NCBI GenBank assembly: GCA_025266875.1
Contig: JALLLT010000034.1
Span: 1-64,000 of the forward strand
From: Fennellomyces sp. T-0311
Lineage: Eukaryota; Mucoromycota; Mucoromycetes; Mucorales; Lichtheimiaceae
DNA length: 64,000 nucleotides
Reading direction: 5' to 3'
This document shows, in pieces, positions 45,268-54,800 of this stretch. Position 1 is the first letter of the stretch, and each line of letters starts with the position of its first letter. The notes beneath the pieces are model-generated. The model was not told where the DNA came from, did no database searches, and was given only the letters and a program-made list of their open reading frames with translations. The translations under genes were made by a program, and so were the position numbers.

Positions 45268-46616
45268 ATGCCTAACTCCACTGATCGACAAGCCCTTTTG
45301 AAGTCTCTTGAGGATGCTGTTATGGCCGAGATCGCCCTTAGCCTTCTCAGCGATTTAGGCAATGATGACGACGACGACAACAACCTTTCCAACTCTCCTG
45401 TTGTTCTTGCATACTTGACTATATTGCAGAGTCGTTATCTGGCTACTCGTGAGCCTGGACCTCGAGGACCAAGCAAAATTGACTACGTGCTGAACCAACT
45501 GGACGCGAATGGCTTTAGACAGGAGTTGAGGATGGAGCGAAGCTCTTTTTTCGCGCTTCGAGATCTTATTAAAGACTACTCGATATTTGAAAGTGATCCC
45601 CACAAGCCGCAGACCGATGTTACTATTCAGAGGATGGTAGCCTTAGAGCAATTGGGTTTCTATGGAAATGGAGCCTCTGTTGGTCGAATTGCAAGAGATA
45701 TAGAAGTCAGTCATACGTATGCATAGTAAATATTTACACTTCAATTGAGCTTTCAATATCTAATTTAGTTAGCATGATAATCTACTTTTATACATATACA
45801 GAAGGATCGGTTTTGAACTTCACCAACCGTTTTATGGTTGCCGTGCTGTCTCTGGAGGATAGAACAGTTTTTTGGCCAGAGGAAGATGAAAGACTTGATA
45901 TTATCCATCGAGTTGAAGCAGCTACTGGGTTTCCTAACTGTATCGGGTTTGTGGACGGCACCCTCATTCCATTGGAGAAGTGCCCTACATGGAATGGCGA
46001 GGACTTTTACACACGCAAAAACAATTACGCCATCAATGCTATGATTGTTTGTGATGATCGTAGAGGCATACGCATGTGCTATACAGGCTGGGCTGGCTCA
46101 GCACATGATGCTCGAGTGTTTGCTAGTAGTCCTCTGGGTCTTTCGCCTGATACTCATTTCTCGAGTGGCCAATACATTATTGCTGACTCAGCATATGCAC
46201 CACAGCCTACAGTAATTCCAGCGTATAAAAAGCCTGCCAACGGTGCACTATCCAGGGAAAATGAAAAATTCAACAAAGCGATCTCACTTGCACGTGTTCG
46301 AAATGAACATTGTATTGGTATTTTGAAGGCTCGATTTCAGAGTCTGAAAAGTATTCGGAAATATGTTCGATGCGCAGATGACGTTGCTCGAATTGGTCTG
46401 TGGATAAGAACGTGCTGTGTTCTTCACAACCTCCTTATCAAAGTTAAGGACAACTATGAAGACAACGATATCATTCGAGCACAAGAACGGCTACCGCAGC
46501 TCGACGATGGGTCACAAGCAGATACTACAGATATTTCTGATGCTTCCATTGACTCTGGAACTGAAAAACGCGAGCGTTTGAAGGATTATATGCAATCTTT
46601 TCTTAATAACTTATAA
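45268..46616 (+). CDS. PIF/Harbinger transposase of H2, 2 exons, 430 aa
   Basis: The CDS is join(45268..45716, 45773..46616), with intron GTATGC...GTTAG of 56 nt; the acceptor is the one giving an open frame. N-terminal acidic segment, then a helical DNA-binding-like region (MVALEQLGFYGNGASVGRIA). DDE_Tnp_4 core: Asp in NCIGFVDGTLIPLEK, GWAGSAHDARVFASSPLG, second Asp in YIIADSAYAPQ, Glu in RVRNEHCIGILKARFQSLK, and the ARIGLWIRTCCVLHNLLI helix. All three catalytic residues are present and no stop or frameshift was found. It should cut and paste elements with the H2 ends, with help from the accessory protein. Confidence 0.9.
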
Positions 46617-46705
46617 TTAAAGAACTGTGCAATCAACTGATTTCATATCATATAATCTAATATCATTGGATATTGTAGACAAAATATTTGAAGTACTTTA
46701 TTTTT

Positions 46706-47719
46706 CTACAACAACTCGTTTATCTTATCAATCATCTCTTGCTTCGTTATAAAGCCGTCCAAGGCCATCTGTCTCCATGTCTCAATTTGCAACTTCTTCT
46801 TCTCAAGAGACATTTGGAACTCGAACTGTTCCCTCAAGAGTGCATTTTTCTCTATGCCAATCCTTTGCTGCTTTTCGATTGCAGCTGCCAAAACAGCTTC
46901 CACACCACCACGGGCCTTCTTCCTCTTATTCTCGTTTTTGTCATCGGCAGCAATTGACAACAGCCTCTTTCCACTTGTCATAGGAGAGGCTGAGGACAAA
47001 GTCTCCATGCCTGATTGTGGGTGTTGCTCGCCCTCTTCATTTCTCTCCTTGGGTGACAGCACCGGGCGCGGAAAAAGAAAGTCAATGGGCCGGATGTCGT
47101 CATTGTTTGACATCGAAGCAGGAGGGACAAGGCTGGCACGATCTTTGAAGATCGGTAGCAAGTCATAGTAGTACTTGAAAATGTTCGTAGTGATATAGAC
47201 TGCGATTTGTAAGCAGTAGCCTTATTAGAAAATAACTATGGTATATACAATTATATAACATACCCTTGATCTTCTCTTTCATATCACTCTGAAATTCCAC
47301 AAATTCAGTCTTGTAGGTCGGCCAGTTTGCTGTAACATAGTCATCGCCTGGTGAATTTTTGGTAGGCTTGTCTGTGCCGTTTCCGGTATCATGAAGCCAC
47401 TTATGTGCCTTTTTGAACTTATCCTCGTACAAGTTGATTCGAGTATTGACATCGACATCATTGCGGTGGAGGATGCCTTGTGGTTCAAAGACATTTGCAA
47501 CGATGTATTCACAGATTGACTTCTTGGTCTTGCCTTCACCCATCTTCGTTTTTGCTCCTTTATAACGAGAGTAGTTTCCTGGTATGGTAAGCCAACCAAT
47601 AAGTAGCGAATCGGAAGAATGCGCAGGATTTTTGTCAGGCGCATCTGTTTCCCATCTGACAGGTGGCTTATTGTTCTTAGTAGGCTTGCCGGCTTCGATA
47701 GAATTATTATGAGTTCTGG
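46706..47719 (-). CDS. Myb/SANT-like accessory protein of Harbinger H2
   Basis: The exons are 47719-47264 and 47200-46706, with an intron of 63 nt (GTATGT...GCAG) in frame. A further short 5' exon with the start codon lies upstream of 47,719 and was not located. The N-terminal domain (VRWETDAPDKNPAHSSDSLL then GWLTIPGNYSRYKG) is the Myb/SANT-like DNA-binding motif common to fungal Harbinger ORF2 proteins. Then KTKKSICEYIVANVF and YEDKFKKAHKWL helices follow. After the intron come a disordered PRPVLSPKERNEEGEQ region, a basic KNENKRKKARGG stretch and a C-terminal coiled coil (FEFQMSLEKKKLQIETWRQM). Confidence 0.82.
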
Positions 47720-48335
47720 CTGTTGTATTGATGCATATAATAATTCAACATATATTCATAAACTTTACAGTATCTTTCAATCCTCTTACATTTTTTGGCG
47801 GTCATTTGCAGCTATACAATTGAGGAAAAGATTTTAAATCTTATATTACTGCCAACCCTTTTTATATTCGAATCGGAAATCTCATTTATACCTTATTTCC
47901 GCCATTCAGAAGTATCATACATCAAACATCTTAGAGTGAAGTCGTGAGGGAATGATATGATTTGCTGATAGGAGTCAATATTAAAAAAAGGTTTCGTTGA
48001 TGTAATTATGTAACGCCTGTACAACAGTGACAGCAGAAACGACAGTAAGTATAGACATCTATATTATTTGCTCTACCTTCTAACAAATAGCAGGCATTGT
48101 GTAAACAGAGTATATAAACTAACATCTAACAAAAGTAAGCAGGCTCTGTATTACTTTTTTTCAGAAAAGCACATTGAATAACTTTTTACTTATGACTTAA
48201 AATTTTTTAAGGTACTCAACAGTTTTGTATCTAAGCTCCTCATCATTGGATGGCACAACTATTTACCGAAACTTAGTTTTTTCTTAGATTTCCCGAGCTT
48301 ACGGACTTATGGAACTGTTGAACTACCCTAATATT

Positions 48336-48609
48336 ATGGTGAGAGAGAATGAATCGAGAAAAACAGTAAATTCCGTGAGAATCGAATATGTCTTTATTAT
48401 GTTAACGGTTCTCTCTAGTTATATTGCTTGCAATAAAGCTCATAATCAAATAGCCGTGGTCGGGAGGATGCCATATCGTATAGCGGACACAGCGATGTTT
48501 CTAGACTTCTTGGAAGATCTAGTCATGCCGTAAGGCTGTCAATGTATTATTGAGGTACCATCATACGTTTATCCAGTAGGGCCGACTAGCTAGTACCTTG
48601 GATATCACA
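48336..48609 (-). mobile_element. ~275-bp LTR-like insertion in X2, direct repeats AATATT
   Basis: AATATT occurs at 48,330-48,335 and 48,610-48,615. Comparison with X1 (CAATATTGTTTTA) shows that the intervening sequence is extra. On the minus strand it starts TGTGATATCC and has ATATAACTAGAGAGAACC followed by AATAAAGAC, resembling the TATA-R-polyA part of the gypsy LTRs. Most likely a solo LTR of another family. The exact ends are uncertain by one or two bases. Confidence 0.7.
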
Positions 48610-49006
48610 AATATTGTTTTACTATTGTTGTTGTTGTAAGTGGCACATATCATGACGATGACAATTGCCAATGGGAAATGAATGGAGGTAGCAGGTAATA
48701 GAAGTATGGTTTGGCACAAAAATCATTTTCTAGCTTATTTTATAACCAACTTCATTTGCATATGATTAAGCTTATTCATAAATGACACTGACACACGCCT
48801 TTAGTAACCACTCTGTAAATAAAGCTTAATTATCAAGTGCAGCTATACATTACTTTCCATTGCTATATATCCCGGATACATCCGCCTCCTATGTATTATC
48901 TTGTATATATAACTAGCCGAGTCGAGTTGGGTATTTCAAAAAAAACTTGAAAACACAACAAGTCGGGTACGAGTATTCGGGTATATTGGAGAAGCCTAGC
49001 TGTCAC

Positions 49007-49398
49007 AGCAACCCGATTTCAATGGTCAAAAGACCATGCTTGAAGAAGTTGTGGTAGAGAAAGGTCACATTTTTGACCTGTACCCAAAATTTCACTGCGA
49101 AACCAACTGGATTGAACGCTACTGGGGAGCCACAAAACTAATCGCACGTAGAGAATGTGACTATTCGTTGCCTGCGTTGCGGAAGAACCTCAATGGCTTC
49201 CTTGATTCAATTTCGCCAGTGTATGACGATCCTGACAGCAAGGTTACCCCTACGAAGATCAGGCGCTTTTACGAGCATTGCTGGAGATATATTCAGGCAT
49301 ACCATTACATTGCTGATGGAAAAGAAGCATATGACTCAGTCAAAAAGTTTACTACAAGTACATATGCCCCACATCGCAGACCAGGTGTTTGCAACTAA
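49007..49398 (+). pseudogene. DDE transposase of element D, part 3 (C-terminus)
   Basis: After X2 removal the frame reads LSQQPDFNGQKTMLEEVV, GHIFDLYPKFH and then CETNWIERYWGATKLIARRE, giving the catalytic Glu. It ends at its natural stop 49,398. No stop interrupts this part. Between 49,398 and the right TIR (49,486) is 3' UTR. Confidence 0.88.
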
Positions 49399-49497
49399 CA
49401 TAATACAGTTGTCGGCGCATTATTGATCCGCAGGGATTAAAAAATTTGAGAATTTCGAACAAAATAAAGTTTTTACGATTTAAAACAGTATGCACCA

Positions 49498-49976
49498 TAT
49501 TTTTCGGCCCATATAACATGTCCTGGGGGATGTTTGAATGCATTCTTCCTTTTTTGGAAGTGTGTAAAAGGGATATAAAAGAAAAAAATAGCTTTCCATA
49601 CGTTCTATACCTTTCTGTTAAGGTAGATAAATATTGAGCTTCGATAGAGACAAAAAACATATGTGAAGGATAGTATGCACCCCTGTTTTTTAGTAGGATT
49701 CACCTGGTAAAGAACCCTGTCTAGCATAATATGACACAGCGAGGGGTTCAATTCTATAAATTAATGAGACCGAAGAAGTGCAATATTTCAGATTAACGAA
49801 AACAAATAAAGGGTGCATTTGTTATTGAGTTCATTTCTAGAACAAATTATCTATCGGTGGATTGCTTTCAAAGTACGGAATTTTCAGTTCGTTATTGTAC
49901 TATGCTGTTAGACCTAAATGAACAGTTGTCATACACGATCAACAAAAATATCTTCGAGTAGTTATATTCATATATA
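49498..49976. other. Gene-free spacer
   Basis: AT-rich sequence between element D and the Tc1 element. AGTATGCACC near 49,672 echoes the element D end. Nothing else is recognised. Confidence 0.5.
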
Positions 49977-51325
49977 CACTCACAGAGAAAAAGTGTTCAC
50001 CATTTTTTTGAATTTCCGCTGCCTCCAAAATATATATATACTTGCTAAAGGCATTTTTTGACAAAACAATTAATCTGACCCAGCAACTCCAACTAAGAAG
50101 AAACAATTGTATTTATATTAAAAAACAAAATATCGAATATACTTGTACAGATCAATATTTTGTGTGCCGTCCTTTGGCCTTAATGACTGCCTTACAGCGA
50201 TCTGGCATACTCCCTACAAGTGCCTCTGCTAATTCAGTCGTCAATTTAGCCCACTCTTCGCAAAGTGCGACCTTCAGCTCTTCTTTCGTGGAAATATGCT
50301 TCCGGCGCTTCTTGATTCTCTTCTCCAAGGAATTCCAAACTTGCTCAATCGGGTTCAGATCAGGGCTTTGGGCTGGCCAGAACCCAAAGCCTCTAATACC
50401 AGATTCTTCTTTATAGCACCTTGTATAGCGACCTGTGTGGCAGCTAGCACCGTCCTCTTGGAAGATAAACTCCCTGCCGGTATCGCTGGTGACTTGTTCG
50501 AGGTATGGGACAAAATGGTGGGCAAGGCAGGTGACATAGGCTTCTTGATTTACATTTCCATCCATAAACACCAAGGTCCGAAGCCTCCAGACCAAAAACA
50601 GGCCCTCACCATCACTGATCCCTTGCTGAACTTGTAGGTGGGAACAATATGGCTTGCATTGTAGCGTTCACCTTGTCGTCTGATGACACGAGCTCCTCCA
50701 TCGTTGCCGCGAACTGTGAATCTGGACTCGTCAGACCAGATTACATTGCTCCACTCTTCCATTGTCCAATTCTTGTGTATTCTAGCCCACGCAAGCCCTC
50801 GAGCAACATGACGACGCGTCAATGCTGGCTTTCGAGCAGGTACATATGATCCAAAGCCGTCCTTGCGCAGATACTTAATTACCATGTCTTTACAGACATA
50901 GACACCGGCACGTTCAAGCATCGCCTGATGGAATGAGTATGGTTCCATTGGATTTCGTTTTGCGCTAAGTACGAGAGCAATTCGATCACTATGGGTCAAT
51001 TTTTCTGGTCTTCCGCTCCTGGGCATATTCTTGACCGTTCCAGTTTTCTTCCACTTCTTGATCACGCTATTGATAGTTTCACGCTTTTGCAATGTTCTGC
51101 GTACAATTTCGCAGACTTTTATTCCGGCCTGTTTCATGCCAATTATTTGGTTTTTTTCGGCCTCTGAAAGCTCTTGACGTTTCTTTAGTGTGCTGTTCGT
51201 AGTATCTTGAAGTGTCATTGTGAGTTAAAAGAAGAAAAAGCGCAAAAAATGTGTAAATGGGAAATGTTATGTTTATATTTTTCCTTCCAAATTTGGAAAT
51301 GGTGAACACTTTTTCTGTGTGAGTG
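49977..51325 (-). mobile_element. Tc1-type element, 1,349 bp, TSD TA
   Basis: CACTCACAGAGAAAAAGTGT at the left is inverted at the right (GTGTGAGTG ending 51,325), and both continue into TTCACCATTT. TA flanks both sides. The size and single transposase gene are typical of Tc1 elements. Confidence 0.95.
50152..51218 (-). pseudogene. Tc1 transposase (DD34E), one frameshift
   Basis: From ATG 51,218 (MTLQDTTNSTLKKRQELS): paired HTH domain (EIVRRTLQKRETINSVIKKW, GRPEKLTHSDRIAL), then the DDE core with Asp in VIWSDESRFTV, Asp in FIFQEDGASCHTGRY and Glu in FWPAQSPDLNPIEQVWNSLE. The frame ending GGFGPWCLW switches by one base at about 50,580 to the frame carrying LVFMDGNVNQEAYV, consistent with loss of one nucleotide. 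The rest, to the stop at 50,152 (KGRHTKY), is intact. A single indel has silenced it. Confidence 0.92.
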
Positions 51326-51414
51326 TAGTATAATATGGTAAATTATAGAATATAAAGTGCCTATTGTGGTGCGGGAGGAGGAGGGTACGGAAGTATCTGT
51401 TTATAAGGGCGCTT

Positions 51415-51790
51415 TTTTGTACTGTGAGATAAGAGCGAAGTAGCGAGTATCGAAAAGGGACAATAGAAGTCAACGAGACTCAGAAAACTGTAGTTTATTG
51501 ATGAAGAGTTCGCTCTATTTATATTAAATGCTTATCATGGATGGGACTTCCTATTACCGATGTTATCCAAGGTCATATCATGATTATACCTGTATATCCA
51601 TTACGTATGTCATGTTGGGGTGTTATTGAGAAACGAGTGATGTCTATCGTTATGGAGCCGGTCCATAACGGATAATGATAAGCTAAGTGATAGCTGTTGA
51701 CACGCGTTCATGATAACGTCTATGACAATATGCCGGATATGGAAGATATGTCTGCATGAGTGAGTTTTACCAAAAAGGAAAGTGAGAGAT
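51415..51790 (-). mobile_element. Probable solo LTR or LTR fragment
   Basis: Reversed, it contains the same promoter/polyA arrangement as the gypsy LTRs: GAGACT...GTTTATTGATGAAGAGTTCG...CTCTATTTATA reads as the counterpart of GACGAGACC...GTTTTATTGAAGAGAAC...CTCTATTTATA. A TGTGAGATAAGAG start is plausible at the left. Neither clean ends nor a TSD could be fixed. Confidence 0.5.
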
Positions 51791-51822
51791 AACCGTTCCG
51801 AGATACTGATCAGTGATTATGT

Positions 51823-54800
51823 TCATGTTGGATACAACATACTGCTATTGGTATTTGCCATTGATCTCTTTGTACGTTTTCTGGGCAGATCAGATAAATC
51901 AAATGTGGGCGAGCTTGTCAAATTTGGCATATTAGTGTTGCTGCTATTGGTGGCCGACAACGGTATAAAAACTGGTAGAGCCGCAGCAGCCGGACGAAGA
52001 GAACGCAAAGGTGAGATCGATCGAGCAAGAGATGCAAGCAGTATAGCAGGTGAGTTGGCTGCAACGGGACGAGGAGGGTAAGAGTATGGTATAGGTCTAG
52101 GGTGAGCCATTGGTGGTATGGAAGCAGTAGAGGGATGCAGAGGACGAAAGTATGGTATAAGCGGAACAGGAGGCATTGATGGTGTAGAAGCAGCAGGGGG
52201 ACGAGGACGCAAGGCGAAAACGCGGCGTGGCGTGGCAGGTATTGGGTTGGTTGGTATATTGTTGATTTGGGACTGCACAGTTTCCTCGTCATCGGGTATA
52301 GGTGCTGTTATAGCAAGCAGCATAGGAACTTGTGCAGGCGCAACTGGCAACGCTCGACTTGGAGACTGCATGTGTTCACGCATAGCTTCACAAACACCAC
52401 AGCCGCTTTCAATACTGTCATGTGCTACGCTACGTGTGCTCCAGCATGACTTGTAGAACGTTTGTAGCTGCTCAGGTGATTTGTAATATATGTTTGCTGG
52501 GCCGGTGATGCTGTTGACGTGGTCATTCCATTCACGAGAAAACGACTCCCAATCCAGTGATCGGCCTTGTATACGATTATTGATCATTGTAGCAAACAGG
52601 GTATACTCAGCATTGGTATGCATCGGCACTACTGGATGTACGACTGCTTGTTTTGTTGATAAAAAGTGGTATAGGGCGGACTTGGGGTTGCTTGTCGCAC
52701 CATTGGGTATAGATAACCTGGTACTGGTATCAAGGAGTGCTTTCTTTGTGATCATGCTGTCATTGCGGATCTGTGGCAGCAAAGGATGCATGTGGAGATT
52801 GGTTGCCACTTGTGGGGGTATAGCGGCTATGCCAAAAGTTTCATTCTCTGAAGGTGCAAGTACACGTCCAGTGCCATAGCCATCATTCACGCGTGGCTCC
52901 AATCGATCCATTCCCAAATCGATGCACAGGGTATTGATAGACTCAGTCAACCATGGACTGTAGTTACCGCGATGAGTCTTTTCGTATCTATTCTTTGCCC
53001 CAACCTGACCATAAAAAAGCGTTACTATGCATGTTTACAAAATCAAGTAGGCTACTTACTCGGATGTTGTGGCGCAGACGATAATTGGCCAGGACGCAAT
53101 CGGTGAAGTGAGGACCTGCACCAAGGGAGGCAAATTTGCGGACGATGTTCATGTGGACACCACCTTCGAGACTGTTGGTACATCTTGTACATCGATATAA
53201 TGGAAGTTGGCTGCCATCTCTCCCAGTCTCGAAATAAAAGGAGATGCCTGGTGGGTCCGAGACATCGCCGCGGCGAATCGAATTGAGTACGTTTTCGGCT
53301 TGTCGCCATGCTTCATCATCAAACAGGGGCCGGTTGCTTCTTGAACAGCGTAAATGGCCAAGCTCACTGAAAAGAAGTTCGACGCTAGAGACAAGTACAT
53401 TGGGAGGGGGTATTCTTCGCTTGACTCTGCGTAGCACCCATTCCGGCTTGGTCGAAAGCATGTGATCCCATGAAAGATTTTTACTTTGGAGGTATGCAAC
53501 AACTCTGGCCTTGTCAGTCTCGTCTGGAACAAATATGATGTCTCGACGTCGACGTGCGAACTCTTTTACTAATACATTGGAAATTACTATATTAGTTCTT
53601 GGCCTAGGTTAAATAATTATATTTCGCACATACCCAATCCATGACGTCTTGATATTTTGATTTGAGCCATAAGATGGAATGGATCCTTAAGTACTCGGGT
53701 TGCGGGGGATCGTGGTATATTGGAGCTGCTCTGTGGTGGTGGTGGTTCTTCACATTCTTGCAATGTATGCTCGACTTCTGATGCTGTGTCGCTATCATCG
53801 TCAGAGCTCAATTCATATGCTGCCATCCTGGGCACTTGAACATCCACACTCTCAGCATGTTCTTCTTGGGTTTCTTCATGGTCCACAGAGCCACCTTGGG
53901 TATTTCCGCGGCCATCACAGTCTTCTTGGGTATTTACATGATCAATCAACGCCTGGTATACTTTCAGTGATGCCCATGCATCTAATGCTGCATAGTATAG
54001 CTGAGCAGGATTGAGCACAGGTGCCTCCCAGTCACTCATTCGTATCTGATCATCCTTGTCAAGCCTTGCATGAAGGACTGAAGCACATATGTCAGACAGA
54101 CTGGCATTTCCGCTGGACATGAAATTCTGCGCACTGCTGAATGCCCCAAGCTCCACGTAACTCCCTTCGTCGAACGAAACTCCATAATCCCTTCTGATCT
54201 TTTTCAGATCACCGCCCACGTTGCGACCAGTCTTGATGACACGGTTGCTTTGTAAAAGCTCAGCTAGCTTGTCAGGAACGGATCCGTAAGAGTGTAAGGG
54301 TAAGATGGTGACGGTATCTTCGAAGGCAATTTGAACAGTAGCAACCTTCCCTAGGCCGGTGTATCCAGTGGTTGGGCCATAATTCTACTCACAGTCAAAT
54401 CCAATTGCAATCGTTGATCCTTCGGGGGGTGTCAGTGGTAGGATATGTATGGCGAAGAAGGCAGTCGAGGTATATATTGGCGTCGGCAGCAGATGGTATA
54501 TAACGCTGTGTAACATAAGATGGGAGCGACAGGTATGAAGGGTCATCAGAGTGGGCTTCTTGAGGACGAGGATCCACCGTTATTTCAGAGGCAGAAGCAT
54601 AAAATCCTCGCCTTAAAGATGGGATGTTCTTCAATAGGAAAGCTTTGTCGCTGGTGACATTGTCAGTATAAAATATCTCGGGCAGCTGATGGCCATACAA
54701 GCGGTACGAATTGAGCATCTCCTCGAAGGCCGGCTTCAAATGCGAGAGCTTTTTTGTAGGAACCAACAACTGCAATCAGATCTCCTCGTACTCATTGCAA

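Larger units (their letters stand above)
44968..48329 (+). mobile_element. PIF/Harbinger element H2, intact-looking, TSD AAT
   Basis: ~50-bp terminal inverted repeats with one mismatch start AGGGTAGTTCAACAGTTCCA at the left and are inverted to end at 48,329 (GAACTACCCT). AAT flanks both sides. It contains a spliced transposase (plus) and a Myb/SANT-like accessory gene (minus), converging tail to tail. Both ends and both genes look undamaged. The stretch 47,760-48,270 has no gene seen. Confidence 0.93.
44655..48998. mobile_element. hAT-type MITE copy X2, TSD GCTGTCAC, carrying Harbinger H2 and an LTR-like insert
   Basis: GCTGTCAC duplicates at 44,647-44,654 and 48,999-49,006. The ends are TAGGGTTCTCCA and TGGAGAAGCCTA (inverted). 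Own sequence is 44,655-44,967 plus 48,616-48,998 (~0.7 kb). It aligns with X1, including the CTTCAATATTGTTTTA region where the Harbinger and LTR-like insert entered. Confidence 0.9.
29574..49497 (+). mobile_element. IS630/Tc1-like DNA element D, expanded by nested insertions
   Basis: TGGTGCATACTG (from 29,574) is inverted at CAGTATGCACCA (to 49,497). The inverted identity extends inward through TTTTRAAT and an AAATTTT...AATCCC block. TA flanks both sides, as for IS630/Tc1-mariner elements. The only original gene is the DDE transposase in three pieces. Removing X1 and X2 leaves about 2.6 kb. Positions 29,586-29,930 (left UTR) hold no gene. Confidence 0.82.
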
